Shown piece after piece: positions 42,395 to 53,631 of a DNA stretch of 64,000 nt; the stretch's first letter is position 1; each line of letters begins with the position of its first letter. The DNA is from Actinomycetes bacterium (GTDB taxonomy: Bacteria > Actinomycetota > Acidimicrobiia > Acidimicrobiales > RAAP-2): NCBI GenBank assembly GCA_021809495.1, contig JAKAZI010000001.1, forward strand, positions 19,406-83,405. The letters run 5' to 3'. The notes under the pieces are model-generated. The model had not been told where the DNA came from, did no database searches, and was given only the letters and a program-made list of their open reading frames with translations. Made by a program: the position numbers and the translations under genes.

Positions 42395-43401
42395 GCGTCG
42401 TGCTGGGCATCGAGACGAGTTGCGACGAGACCGCGGCCGCGGTCGTAGACGACGCGTGGCGGGTGCGCAGCTCGGTCGTCGAGTCCTCGATCGACCAGCA
42501 TCGTGACTTCGGTGGCGTGGTGCCCGAGCTCGCGGGGCGCGCCCACGTCGCCACGATCGTCCCGGTCGTGCGCGCCGCGCTCGAGTCGGCCGGGCTCGAC
42601 GTGCGCCACCCGGCCATCGACGCCGTCGCGGTGACCGCGGGTCCCGGGCTCATCGGCTCGCTGCTCGTGGGCCTCGCCGCGGCGAAGGCCTACGCGCTCA
42701 GCTGGGACGTGCCCCTCGTGACCGTGAACCACCTCGAGGGCCACCTGTTCGCGCCCCTGCTCGAGACGCCCGACCTCGCCTGGCCGGTGTTGACGCTGCT
42801 CGTCTCGGGCGGGCACACGATGCTCGTCTACCAGCGCGGTCCCGGCGACCACGAGGTGATCGGCGAGACGATCGACGACGCGGCGGGCGAGGCCTACGAC
42901 AAGATCGCGCGCTGGCTCGGACTCGGCTACCCCGGGGGTCCGCCCATCGACCGACTCGCCGGGGACGGGGACCCGACCTCGCTGCGACTGCCGGTCTCGA
43001 TGACCGGCGACGACCTCGACTTCTCGTTCTCGGGCCTCAAGTCCGCCGTCGTGCGCGCGGGCGAGAAGCGCCCCGATCTCGTCGTGGCCGACGTCGCGGC
43101 CGCCTTCCAGGGCGCCGCCGTCGAGCAGTTGACCCGCAAGCTGCGCCGCGCCCTCGAGCGCTACGACGTCGCGGGGGTCGCGATCGCCGGCGGGGTCGCC
43201 GCGAACTCGGCGCTGCGCGCCGCGGTCGCCCAGATCGCGAAGGACGCGGGCATCGCCGCCCACGTGCCGAGCCTCGCCATGTGCACCGACAACGCCGCCA
43301 TGATCGCGGCCGCCGGGCTCGCGCGCTTCGGCCGGGGTCACGTGAGCCCACTTGACGTCTCGGCCGATCCCAACTGGGCGCTCGCCGACGTGAGGCCGTG
43401 A
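42391..43401 (+). CDS. tsaD: tRNA N6-adenosine threonylcarbamoyltransferase TsaD
   Basis: VLGIETSCDETAAAVVDD...GGVVPELAGRAHVATIVPVV; NHLEGHLFAPLLE; start GTG 42391. Confidence 0.97.
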   Translation: MSVVLGIETSCDETAAAVVDDAWRVRSSVVESSIDQHRDFGGVVPELAGRAHVATIVPVVRAALESAGLDVRHPAIDAVAVTAGPGLIGSLLVGLAAAKAYALSWDVPLVTVNHLEGHLFAPLLETPDLAWPVLTLLVSGGHTMLVYQRGPGDHEVIGETIDDAAGEAYDKIARWLGLGYPGGPPIDRLAGDGDPTSLRLPVSMTGDDLDFSFSGLKSAVVRAGEKRPDLVVADVAAAFQGAAVEQLTRKLRRALERYDVAGVAIAGGVAANSALRAAVAQIAKDAGIAAHVPSLAMCTDNAAMIAAAGLARFGRGHVSPLDVSADPNWALADVRP

Positions 43402-44006
43402 TGGCGCGCTGGGTGGCCCTCGACGAAGGCGACTGCGACCGCGACCCGATGGTCCAGTTCGCGCGCTGGTTCGACGAGGGGTCGGTCATGGTCGACCGCG
43501 AAGCGGTCGCGCTCGTCACCGCGAGCGCCGACGGACGTCCGAGCGCGCGCATGGTGCTGCTGCGCCACCTCGACGCGACCTCGATCGGGTGGTACACGAA
43601 CTACGAGAGCGTCAAGGGCCGCCAGCTCGCCGAGAATCCCCACGCCGCGATCCTCTGGTACTGCGAGCCCCTCGGCCGCCAGGTGCGCTTCGAGGGGCTC
43701 GTTGCACCGATGAGCGACGCCGAGTCCGACGTGTACTTCGCCCAGCGACCCCGCGGCCACCAGATCGGCGCCCACGCGAGCCGCCAGAGCGAACCGCTCG
43801 CGAGCCGCGCGGCGCTCGAAGCACGCGTGGCGGAGCTCGAAGCGAGCTACGCGGGCCGCGACGTCGCGCGCCCCGCGCACTGGGGCGGCTACCGGCTCAC
43901 CCCGACGTTCGTCGAGTTCTTCCAGCAGCGCGCCGACCGGCTCCACGACCGGCTCTGGTACACCGCGACGCCCGACGGGTGGCGCATCGAGCGCCACTAC
44001 CCCTAG
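43398..44006 (+). CDS. pdxH: Pyridoxine/pyridoxamine 5'-phosphate oxidase
   Basis: ALVTASADGRPSARMVLLRHLDATSIGWYTNYESVKGRQLAENPHAAILWYCEPLGRQVRFEG; GYRLTPTFVEFFQQRADRLHDR. Confidence 0.95.
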   Translation: MMARWVALDEGDCDRDPMVQFARWFDEGSVMVDREAVALVTASADGRPSARMVLLRHLDATSIGWYTNYESVKGRQLAENPHAAILWYCEPLGRQVRFEGLVAPMSDAESDVYFAQRPRGHQIGAHASRQSEPLASRAALEARVAELEASYAGRDVARPAHWGGYRLTPTFVEFFQQRADRLHDRLWYTATPDGWRIERHYP

Positions 44007-44019
44007 CGCGCCGCGCTCG

Positions 44020-45321
44020 TCACTCGAGGACGTCGCTCGTCACCCGGTGATCGCTCACCGCGCGTAGCGCGAGGGCGCCGAAGATGAGTGCCGCCGCGAG
44101 CGAGGCGAGTCCCCCCATCCGGTAGACGCTGCGCGGGGCGAGCAGTCCGAGGGCGGCGCCACCGAGGAGGAAGGCCCCGACCTGGGCCGACTGGGTGAGC
44201 GCGTTCACCGCCGCGAAGGCCCGCCCGCGCAGTGCCTCGGGGGTTCGCAGCGTGAAGAGGGTCATCGCCGCCACGTTCACGATCCCCACCGCGAGGCCCG
44301 CGATCGCCATGAAGGGGTAGATCTCGCCCACGTCGGTGACGAAGCTCACCCCCGACACCGACAGACCCGCGAGCACGACCATCAGCATGAGGCGTCGCAC
44401 GAGCGGGTAGATCTCGTGGCTCTGGCGTCCGGCGAGAACTGAACCGACGATCGTCCCGGCGCCGAAGGCCGCGCCGAGCGCGCCGTAGTCGAGCGGCGTG
44501 CCGTGCAGGGTGCGGATCACGAAGAAGACCTCCGCGACGTTCACCATGCCGAGCGCGAGCAAGAAGACGAAGAAGTCGAGCACGACCGGCGCGAGGACGC
44601 GGTCGCGCGCGACGTGGCGCAACCCCGCGGTCATGCGCCGGTCCTCCTCGTCCTCGTGCGCGACGGGCCGCCGGTCGGCGTGCAGCAGGGCGGTCCCGAC
44701 CGTGCCGAGGGCGAAGCTCACCGCGTCGAGGTAGAGCGGCACGCTCTGGCCGGTCCAGCCCACCAGCAGCCCGCCGAGGACGGGACCGAGGATGAAGGCG
44801 ACGCCCTGGGTCGCCTGGAGGGTGCCGGTCGCGCGGTTCACGTGCTCGTCACCCACGATCGCGGGCAGCAGGGCCGAGTAGCCGGGCATGGAGAACGACA
44901 CCGAGACGTTCAAGACCACGACGAGGGCGATGGTGGTGGGAATCGCGTGCCAGTAGCCGAGGCCGACGCTGACGACGGCTTCGGCACAGCCGAGGGCGAT
45001 GAGGAGGGGTTTGGCGCGGATCCGGTCGACCACGTGGCCGGCGACCGGCGCGAGCAGGGCGACCGGGGCCATGGCAGCGATGCCGAGGGCGGCGACCGCC
45101 CAGGCGTGCCCGAGCGGGGCGACGCGCAGGTAGAGCGCCACCATGGCCAGTCCGTCACCGACGAAGGAGATGCCGCGAAAGACCGCGAGCAGTGCCACGT
45201 CGCGGCGCTGGGCCCCGGTGAGCCCCCCGGACTCGTTTGACTGCGAAGATGTTCCCACCGGTGTCGACTCTACGGTGCCCCGTGCCAGCACCGGCGGCCC
45301 TCGACGCGCGGCGGTTGGCAC
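44020..45321 (-). CDS. MFS transporter (enterobactin-exporter/MFS_3-like)
   Basis: ~12 hydrophobic segments; VALLAVFRGISFVGDGLAMVALYLRV...GHVVDRIRAKPLLIALG... Confidence 0.85.
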   Translation of the reverse strand: MPTAARRGPPVLARGTVESTPVGTSSQSNESGGLTGAQRRDVALLAVFRGISFVGDGLAMVALYLRVAPLGHAWAVAALGIAAMAPVALLAPVAGHVVDRIRAKPLLIALGCAEAVVSVGLGYWHAIPTTIALVVVLNVSVSFSMPGYSALLPAIVGDEHVNRATGTLQATQGVAFILGPVLGGLLVGWTGQSVPLYLDAVSFALGTVGTALLHADRRPVAHEDEEDRRMTAGLRHVARDRVLAPVVLDFFVFLLALGMVNVAEVFFVIRTLHGTPLDYGALGAAFGAGTIVGSVLAGRQSHEIYPLVRRLMLMVVLAGLSVSGVSFVTDVGEIYPFMAIAGLAVGIVNVAAMTLFTLRTPEALRGRAFAAVNALTQSAQVGAFLLGGAALGLLAPRSVYRMGGLASLAAALIFGALALRAVSDHRVTSDVLE

Positions 45322-45344
45322 TCGGCGGTTGTGTCTGCTAAATT
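45315..45344 (+). promoter_or_regulatory. Candidate groES promoter TTGGCA-N18-TAAATT
   Basis: Located 46 nt upstream of groES ATG, immediately before CIRCE-like element. Confidence 0.5.
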
Positions 45345-45369
45345 GGCAGTCGCACTATTCGAGTGCTAG
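45343..45369. promoter_or_regulatory. CIRCE-like operator (HrcA binding site) at groES
   Basis: TTGGCAGTC-N9-GAGTGCTAG vs consensus TTAGCACTC-N9-GAGTGCTAA (15/18 arm positions). Confidence 0.85.
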
Positions 45370-45389
45370 ACGCACAGGAGGCAGTCACC

Positions 45390-45683
45390 ATGAAACTCAA
45401 CCCCCTCGAGGACCGGATCGTCGTCCGGCCGAACGTCGCCGAGGCCACAACGGCGTCCGGCCTCGTCATCCCCGATACCGCCAAAGAGAAGCCCCAGCAG
45501 GGTGAAGTGCTCGCCGTTGGACCGGGCCGTCGCGCTGAGTCGTCGGGTGAGTTGATCCCCACCGGTGTTTCGGTCGGTGACACCGTCGTCTACTCGAAGT
45601 ACGGCGGGACCGAGATCGCCGTTGACGGCGAGGACCTCTTGATCCTCTCGAGCCGCGACGTCCTCGCGACGATCACGAAGTAG
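45390..45683 (+). CDS. groES: Co-chaperonin GroES
   Basis: [47 protein letters not shown]; start ATG 45390. Confidence 0.97.
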   Translation: MKLNPLEDRIVVRPNVAEATTASGLVIPDTAKEKPQQGEVLAVGPGRRAESSGELIPTGVSVGDTVVYSKYGGTEIAVDGEDLLILSSRDVLATITK

Positions 45684-47321
<1,638 letters not shown>

Positions 47322-47342
47322 CGAGTCGCCACGCAGCGACTC

Positions 47343-47382
47343 AACGACGAGAGCCGGGCCATTGGGCCCGGCTCTCGTCGTT
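47343..47382 (+). terminator. Intrinsic terminator-like hairpin after groEL
   Basis: AACGACGAGAGCCGGGCC-attg-GGCCCGGCTCTCGTCGTT, perfect 18-bp stem. Confidence 0.85.
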
Positions 47383-47402
47383 GGTTGGTAGGGTACCGAC
47401 CC

Positions 47403-48620
47403 GTGGAACCCGTTGACGTGATCGTGGTCGGTGCGGGACTGGCGGGACTACGCGCCGCCCAGGTGCTCGAGGGCGCGGGCCGCTCAGTGCTGGTGCTTGA
47501 ACGAGCGCCGGTAGTCGGTGGCCGTCTCGCGAGCCGTACGCTCGATGGTTTCATCGTCGACGAGGGCTTCCAACTCGTCAACCCCGCCTACCCCGAATTG
47601 ATCGCGACTGGCGTGGGCGCCGATACCGACCTGCGCAGGTTCCCCGGCGTGGTCCGCTACGTGGACGCGGGTCGCGTCCTTACGCTGCCCGGCTCGAGCG
47701 GTCCCTGGCGTGACGCGCTCGCGATCGCGCGATCGGGCGACGGCGCTTGGCTCGATCTGGCTCGGGTGGGGGTACTCACGCTCGTAGCGGCGCTGTCGCC
47801 GGTCAGTTGGATACGTCGGCGCCGCGATGAACCGGCGCGACGTGCGCTCGAACGCTGGGGTGTCTCCGAGGCGTTCGTTGAGGCGTTCCTGCAGCCGTTC
47901 CTGCGCGGGGCCCTGCTCGACGACGACCTCGAGACCTCGTGGCGCTTCACCCAGTTACTGCTTCGCAGTTTCGTGCGGGGGCGTCCGGGCACCTACCCGA
48001 CGGGCGTGGCGGCGCTGCCCGCGGCGCTCGCGGGCCGGCTCGCCACGGGGACCGTTCGACTCGGCGAATCGGTGAACGCGATTGACGCGACAACGGTCGC
48101 CACCACGTCACAGATCTATCGCGCGAAGCGCGTGATCGTGGCGACCGACGCGACAAGTGCCCACGAGCTGGTTGGGGTTCCACCCGTGCGCTGGCGTGCC
48201 CAGACGACCTGGTGGTACGCGACGCCGCGGTTAGCAGACGGTGCGGTGCTACGGCTGGACCGCCAGCGCGGCTTTCTCACTTCGACCCTCGACGTCAGCG
48301 CCGTCGCACCCGAGCGCGCTCGACCGGGCCGGTCACTGGTCGCGGCCGCCACGAACGGCATCGCCGGATCCGGCGACGAGCCGGGGGTGCGCGAGGACGT
48401 AGCGAGGATCTACGACCTCGGCGTCAGCGATGTGGAGCTCGTCACCACGACGGTCGTGGCCCAGGCGCTCGCTCACACGCCCGCGCCGCTGTCGCTGTCA
48501 CGTCCCTCGACCTGGGGCGACGTCGTGCTCGCGGGCGACTACCTCCAGACGCCGTCGATCCAGGGTGCGTTGGTAAGCGGCCGCCGCGCCGCCGAGGCGG
48601 TACTGACGGCGTTCGTCTAA
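47403..48620 (+). CDS. FAD-dependent amine oxidase / protoporphyrinogen-oxidase-like flavoprotein
   Basis: VDVIVVGAGLAGLRAAQVLEGAGRSVLVLERAPVVGGRLASRTLDGFIVDEGFQLVNPAYPE; C-terminal VVLAGDYLQTPSIQGALVSGRRAAEAVL. Confidence 0.88.
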   Translation: MEPVDVIVVGAGLAGLRAAQVLEGAGRSVLVLERAPVVGGRLASRTLDGFIVDEGFQLVNPAYPELIATGVGADTDLRRFPGVVRYVDAGRVLTLPGSSGPWRDALAIARSGDGAWLDLARVGVLTLVAALSPVSWIRRRRDEPARRALERWGVSEAFVEAFLQPFLRGALLDDDLETSWRFTQLLLRSFVRGRPGTYPTGVAALPAALAGRLATGTVRLGESVNAIDATTVATTSQIYRAKRVIVATDATSAHELVGVPPVRWRAQTTWWYATPRLADGAVLRLDRQRGFLTSTLDVSAVAPERARPGRSLVAAATNGIAGSGDEPGVREDVARIYDLGVSDVELVTTTVVAQALAHTPAPLSLSRPSTWGDVVLAGDYLQTPSIQGALVSGRRAAEAVLTAFV

Positions 48621-48635
48621 CCTGGTGAGATTTGG

Positions 48636-48650
48636 TAACTGGCGCAGTTA
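48636..48650. promoter_or_regulatory. Perfect 15-bp palindrome upstream of tetR-type gene (candidate operator)
   Basis: TAACTG-GCG-CAGTTA; second imperfect palindrome AAaCTGAgTCAGaTT at 48659-48673. Confidence 0.45.
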
Positions 48651-48771
48651 TGGACGGTAAACTGAGTCAGATTTCGAAATGACATTCGTTGTGTGCGGAG
48701 TGCCGTCGTGATCGCGGTGACCTAGTCTCGTAGTCCCGACGGGTGAGCCGCCGCGGCGCGTGAGGACGGGC

Positions 48772-49383
48772 ATGATTCAACGTATTTCGCTGACCAAGTC
48801 GCACATCATTGAGGTAGCGGCACAGTTGGTGCGCGAGGTCGGCGCGTCGGGCTTTCATATCAGTGACCTCGCGAGCCGCGCCGATGTCGGCGTGCCGACG
48901 ATCTACTATCACTTCACCTCGCGCGAACAGGTCATCGCGGAGGCCCAGCTCGCCAACTACTTCGAATTGACGGTCGGGCTGCGCGACCACTTCACGAGCG
49001 CGGTGGTGGCTGTGGTCAACCGTGACGAAGGTGCCTTTAACGACGCGCTTCGCGGGGATATTGAGGAAGCCTGGTCACTCGGGGGATTCGATGAGCAGAT
49101 GGGCATCATGAACCTGCTGATCGACGTGTGGGCCGACGAGCGGACCCGTCAGGCCTTTAAGGACATGCTCGACGCGCAGTACGCGCGCTGGGTCTCGGTA
49201 TTGAGCGATGCGAAGGACCTCGGCTGGCTCGATGACACCTACGACTCCGGGCTGCTGGTCGCGATCTTCTGGGCGGCGTCGGTCGGACAGGCGGTGATCC
49301 CGCGACGTTCGGGTCTGGACGTGCACAGCGCCGCGGTGAGCGACTTCTGCCTCGGCGTGCTGCGCGGTCACCCCAAACGCTAG
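48772..49383 (+). CDS. TetR/AcrR family transcriptional regulator
   Basis: SLTKSHIIEVAAQLVREVGASGFHISDLASRADVGVPTIYYHFTSREQVIAEAQ; GTG 48760 alternative start. Confidence 0.9.
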   Translation: MIQRISLTKSHIIEVAAQLVREVGASGFHISDLASRADVGVPTIYYHFTSREQVIAEAQLANYFELTVGLRDHFTSAVVAVVNRDEGAFNDALRGDIEEAWSLGGFDEQMGIMNLLIDVWADERTRQAFKDMLDAQYARWVSVLSDAKDLGWLDDTYDSGLLVAIFWAASVGQAVIPRRSGLDVHSAAVSDFCLGVLRGHPKR

Positions 49384-51557
49384 GGCAGCGACGGGTCGAC
49401 GGCCAGTTCGTCCTCGGTCGCTTCGACTGCGACGTGGGGTACGATCCGGTCGAGCCAACTCGGCATCCACCAGTTAGCCCGTCCGACGAAGTGCATCAGG
49501 CTCGGCACGAGCACGGTGCGCAAGATGAAGGCGTCCATCAGCACCGCGCCGCCGAGTCCGACGCCGAACTCGGCGATGATCCGCTGACCGCCGAAGGCGA
49601 AGGAGAGGAAGACCGAGATCATGATCAAGGCGGCCGCAGTGATCACGCGGCCGGTGTTGGCCTGACCCCGGATGATCGCCTCTTCGTTGTCTGCAGTATT
49701 GAGCCACTCCTCGTGCATGCGTGAGACCAGGAAGACCTGATAGTCCATCGAGAGTCCGAAGAGGATAGCGATCATGATGATCGGCAGGAATGACTCGACG
49801 GGTCCGGTGCCCGCGCCGAGCAGGGTGCTACCCCAACCCCATTGGAAGACCGCGACGACGAGCCCGAAGGACGCCCCCGCGGCGAGCAGGTTCATCGCCG
49901 CCGCGACGAGCGGCACGAGCACGCTTCGGAATGCCACCATCAACAGCAGGCAGCCGAGCAGCACGATCACCCCGATGAAGAGGGGAATCTTGCTTGACAG
50001 AACGGTTGCGAAGTCGGCGAAGACCGCGGTCAGTCCACCGACGTAGATCGCGGTGTGCGACGATGCCGTCACCCGCGGGATGTAATTGTCGCGCAGCGAG
50101 TTGATCAAGGTGTTGGTGGCCGTCGCCTGGGGGCTCGACGCGGGCACGACGGTGATGATGCCGATGGTGTCGCGGTTGGCGAGCACGAGCGGGGTCACCG
50201 CGGCCACGTCGGGTCGGTGGACCAGGCTCGCGTCTAGGCGGCGCATAGCGGCGACGTCGGCCGTCGAGTGCAGGTCGCCCACGACCACGAGGGGGCCGTT
50301 AAAGCCCGGGCCGAAGCCCTTGGCGAGCAGGTCGTAGGCCTGGCGCGTTGTCGATGATGGCGGGTTCGACCCCTGGTCCGAGCTGCCCAAGTGCAGTGAG
50401 AAGTAGGGTGACGCGACGACCGCGATCAGCGCGAGGGCCGCTACCGAGAGCACGCGCGGGTGTCGCGAGACGAAGTACGCCCAGCGCTGCCAGGGTCCAG
50501 CGACGACGACGGGCTCGGGGCCGTGCTCGGCGAGGGCCCGTCGCTCGCGTCGACTCAAGACGCGGTGCTTCTGGAAGGCGAGCAGCGCCGGCAGCAGGGT
50601 GAGCGAGGCGAGCATCGTGATCGCGACGGTGATCGAAGCCGAGACGGCGACGCCGTTCAAGAATGACAAGCGCAACACGAGCATGCCGGCGAGCGCGACC
50701 ACCACCGTCGAGCCGGCGAAGAGCACCGCGCGCCCCGAGGTGTTAATCGCGGTCACGATGGCCTCTTCGACCCCGAGGCCGCGTTTGAGACCCTGGCGCG
50801 AGCGCGTCACGATGAACAGCGCGTAGTCGATGCCCACGCCGAGTCCGATCAGGGATCCGAGTATGGGAGCGAAGTCGGCGATGTTGATCACGTGGCTGAG
50901 CAGCGTTGACGCGGCTGAGGCGACGCCGATCGCGAAGAGCGCCACGCCGAGGGGCAGCAGCATCGCGAGGAACGAGCCGAAGGCGAAGAGCAGGATCAGC
51001 GCGGTCGCGATGAGCCCAAAGATCTCGCCGGGACTGCCGGTAGGCGCGTCGAGCTGGCCGAAGGCGTTGCCACCGAACTGGACGTTGAGACTGGACGAGC
51101 GGATACTTGAGCCCACCGTCTGAACGGCGCGGATATCAGCGAGGGGGAGGCGGAAGGCCTGTTGGCTGAAGTTCACGACGGCGTAGGCGATGGTTCGCTG
51201 GCGGTCGATCTGCGCGGCGCCGGGGCAGGGCGCGGCCGTCGGACAGAACGGTGAGACGACGCCCGCCACGTCGGGCAGTGTGGCGACCTTCTTCAGCATC
51301 GCGTCGATCGTCGCGCGCTGCTGGTCGAGCGTGCCCGTTTTTGCCTGGAAGACGATCTGGTCGGCGTCGCCGGCCTTGGCGGGGATCTTCGCGAGCAGTT
51401 CGACCGCGTGGGTGGAGTTGGTACCGGGCAGACTGAATGCGTTGGCGTAGGCCGAGCCCGCGCTGTGGGCGAGGAGATTGATGATGACGATCAGTACAAC
51501 CCATACGCTGAGCACGTACCACCGGCGACGTACCGCCAGGCGCGCGAGGGATTTCAT
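49380..51557 (-). CDS. MMPL/RND family transporter (MmpL-like)
   Basis: MKSLARLAVRRRWYVLSVWVVLIVIINLLAHSAGSAYANAF...; SLIGLGVGIDYALFIVTRSRQGLKRG; AILFGLSMDYQVFLVSRMHEEWLNT; start inferred at ATG (complement 51555-51557). Confidence 0.93.
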   Translation of the reverse strand: MKSLARLAVRRRWYVLSVWVVLIVIINLLAHSAGSAYANAFSLPGTNSTHAVELLAKIPAKAGDADQIVFQAKTGTLDQQRATIDAMLKKVATLPDVAGVVSPFCPTAAPCPGAAQIDRQRTIAYAVVNFSQQAFRLPLADIRAVQTVGSSIRSSSLNVQFGGNAFGQLDAPTGSPGEIFGLIATALILLFAFGSFLAMLLPLGVALFAIGVASAASTLLSHVINIADFAPILGSLIGLGVGIDYALFIVTRSRQGLKRGLGVEEAIVTAINTSGRAVLFAGSTVVVALAGMLVLRLSFLNGVAVSASITVAITMLASLTLLPALLAFQKHRVLSRRERRALAEHGPEPVVVAGPWQRWAYFVSRHPRVLSVAALALIAVVASPYFSLHLGSSDQGSNPPSSTTRQAYDLLAKGFGPGFNGPLVVVGDLHSTADVAAMRRLDASLVHRPDVAAVTPLVLANRDTIGIITVVPASSPQATATNTLINSLRDNYIPRVTASSHTAIYVGGLTAVFADFATVLSSKIPLFIGVIVLLGCLLLMVAFRSVLVPLVAAAMNLLAAGASFGLVVAVFQWGWGSTLLGAGTGPVESFLPIIMIAILFGLSMDYQVFLVSRMHEEWLNTADNEEAIIRGQANTGRVITAAALIMISVFLSFAFGGQRIIAEFGVGLGGAVLMDAFILRTVLVPSLMHFVGRANWWMPSWLDRIVPHVAVEATEDELAVDPSLP

Positions 51558-51608
51558 GACACTCCTGGACTCAATGAGGCGAACCGCAATTATACAAGAG
51601 GTACAGGG

Positions 51609-52412
51609 GTGCTGGCCAAGGCACGTGCGCCGCTCGTGACGTCGCCGCGCCTCGAGCGTTTCCCGGGACACGAGTACCCCCAGGTGATCCCCGACCCAGA
51701 CGAGGTACGCCCGGGTGGCGCGGCGCCCTGGGCGAGCCTTACGGCCGAGTCGCGCCGCTCGGTGTCGGTGTCGACGGTCGTGACGCAACTCGTCGAGCGG
51801 GGCCGATCCCTCGAGTCGGGGCTCCCGGAACTCTCCGAGGAACTGCAGGTTCTCTCGCGCGACCCGGACTTCACGATCCGTCCCTCGGCGGTGCTGGTGG
51901 CGCTGCTCGACGTCCAAGGTGAGGCTCACGTCGTCTTGACGCGCCGGTCCCTCTCGCTTCGCCACCACCGTGGTGAGATCGCCCTGCCCGGGGGTCGCCG
52001 CGACGGCGACGAGGACGCCGTGGCGACGGCGCTGCGCGAAGCGAACGAGGAGATCGGACTCGACCCGTCCCTGGTCTCGCCGGTTGCGCTGCTGAGCCCG
52101 ATCGCCTCGATCGTGTCCAACTCGGCGATCTGGCCGGTGGTGGGAACAGTCGAGGGTCGGCCCCGGCTCCATGCCCAGCCCGGTGAGGTCGACCGGGTCT
52201 TCAGCGTCGCACTGGCGGACCTGCTCGGTGACGACGTCTTCGTCGAAGAGCGGTGGCGCCGCTCGAGTCCGCGGCCTGGGACCGACGACGACGGCTTCTT
52301 TCCGATCTACTTCTTTCGGGTGCCCGGGGACCTCATCTGGGGCGCGACGGCGCGGGTCCTCGTCGAGTTGCTCGCGATCGCGACCGGCGTCGCCGGTGAA
52401 GACGACGGTTGA
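51609..52412 (+). CDS. NUDIX hydrolase (CoA pyrophosphatase-like)
   Basis: GEIALPGGRRDGDEDAVATALREANEEIGLDPSLV Nudix box; start GTG 51609 preferred. Confidence 0.88.
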   Translation: MLAKARAPLVTSPRLERFPGHEYPQVIPDPDEVRPGGAAPWASLTAESRRSVSVSTVVTQLVERGRSLESGLPELSEELQVLSRDPDFTIRPSAVLVALLDVQGEAHVVLTRRSLSLRHHRGEIALPGGRRDGDEDAVATALREANEEIGLDPSLVSPVALLSPIASIVSNSAIWPVVGTVEGRPRLHAQPGEVDRVFSVALADLLGDDVFVEERWRRSSPRPGTDDDGFFPIYFFRVPGDLIWGATARVLVELLAIATGVAGEDDG

Positions 52413-52467
52413 CTCCGGTAGATTAGAGAGATCCAGAACCCCGGCCGGGGCGGTATCGGAGGACACC

Positions 52468-53631
52468 ATGGCGGAAGTAGAGATCGGTATCTATAAATCG
52501 GCGCGACAGGCGTACGGTTTCGACGACATCGCCATCGTGCCCTCACGGCGCACGCGCGACCCCGAGGACGTGGACATCTCCTGGCAGATCGACGCCTACA
52601 AGTTCGAGCTGCCGATGCTCGGCTCGGCGATGGACGGCGCCGTCTCGCCGGCCACCGCGATCGAGATCGGACGGCTCGGCGGACTGGGCGTCTTGAACCT
52701 CGAGGGACTCTGGACCCGCTACGAGGACCCGATGGCGCTCTTCGAGGAGATCCGCGACCTCGACGACGACAAGGCCACTGCCCGCATGCAGCAGATGTAC
52801 TTAGAGCCCATCAAGCTCGAGCTCGTCGCCGAGCGGATCCGTGAGATGAAGAAGGCCGGCATCGTCACCGCCGCATCCGTGACACCCCAACGCACCGACT
52901 GGATGTCCAAGACCATCACCGACTCGGGACTCGACATCCTCGTGATCCAGGGCACCGTGGTCTCGGCGGAGCACGTGTCGCGCACGGCCGAGCCGCTCAA
53001 CCTGAAGAAGTTCATCCGCGAGTTCGAGATCCCGGTCATCGTCGGCGGCTGTGCGAGCTACCAGGCGGCGCTGCACCTCATGCGCACCGGCGCCGCGGGC
53101 GTGCTCGTCGGCGTCGGACCGGGCAACGCGTGCACGTCACGCGCCGTGCTGGGCATCGGCGTCCCCCAGGCGACCGCGATCGCCGACGTCGCGGGCGCGC
53201 GCATGCGCCACCTCGACGAGACCGGTGTCTATGTCCACGTCATTGCCGACGGCGGCATGAGCAAGGGCGGCGACATCGCCAAGGCCATCGCCTGTGGCGC
53301 GGACGCCGTCATGATCGGCTCGCCGCTCTCGAGCGCGGTCGAGGCACCGGCGCGGGGCTTCCACTGGGGCATGGCCACCTTCCACCCGACGCTGCCGCGC
53401 GGCACGCGGGTGCGCACCCAGGTGCGCGGCACGCTGTCGGAGATCCTGCTCGGACCGGCCCACGAGAACGACGGACGGCTCAACCTCTTCGGCGCGCTGC
53501 GCACCTCGATGGCGACGTGCGGCTACGAGACGTTAAAGGAGTTCCAGAAGGCCGAGGTCATGCTCGCGCCGTCGTTGCAGACCGAGGGTAAGTCGCTCCA
53601 GCGCGCCCAGGGTGTGGGCATGGGCCATTGA
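52468..53631 (+). CDS. guaB3: GuaB3 family IMP dehydrogenase-related protein
   Basis: [91 protein letters not shown]. Confidence 0.92.
   Translation: MAEVEIGIYKSARQAYGFDDIAIVPSRRTRDPEDVDISWQIDAYKFELPMLGSAMDGAVSPATAIEIGRLGGLGVLNLEGLWTRYEDPMALFEEIRDLDDDKATARMQQMYLEPIKLELVAERIREMKKAGIVTAASVTPQRTDWMSKTITDSGLDILVIQGTVVSAEHVSRTAEPLNLKKFIREFEIPVIVGGCASYQAALHLMRTGAAGVLVGVGPGNACTSRAVLGIGVPQATAIADVAGARMRHLDETGVYVHVIADGGMSKGGDIAKAIACGADAVMIGSPLSSAVEAPARGFHWGMATFHPTLPRGTRVRTQVRGTLSEILLGPAHENDGRLNLFGALRTSMATCGYETLKEFQKAEVMLAPSLQTEGKSLQRAQGVGMGH

Noticed and set aside
51408-51608. Upstream extension of the Nudix ORF
   Set aside because: Overlaps the 5' end of mmpL on the opposite strand and the divergent promoter region; GTG 51609 is a better start.
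51558-52469. N-terminal 304 aa of minus-strand ORF 49380..52469
   Set aside because: The MMPL homology begins at MKSLARLAVRRRW (complement 51557); the upstream part is antisense to the Nudix gene.
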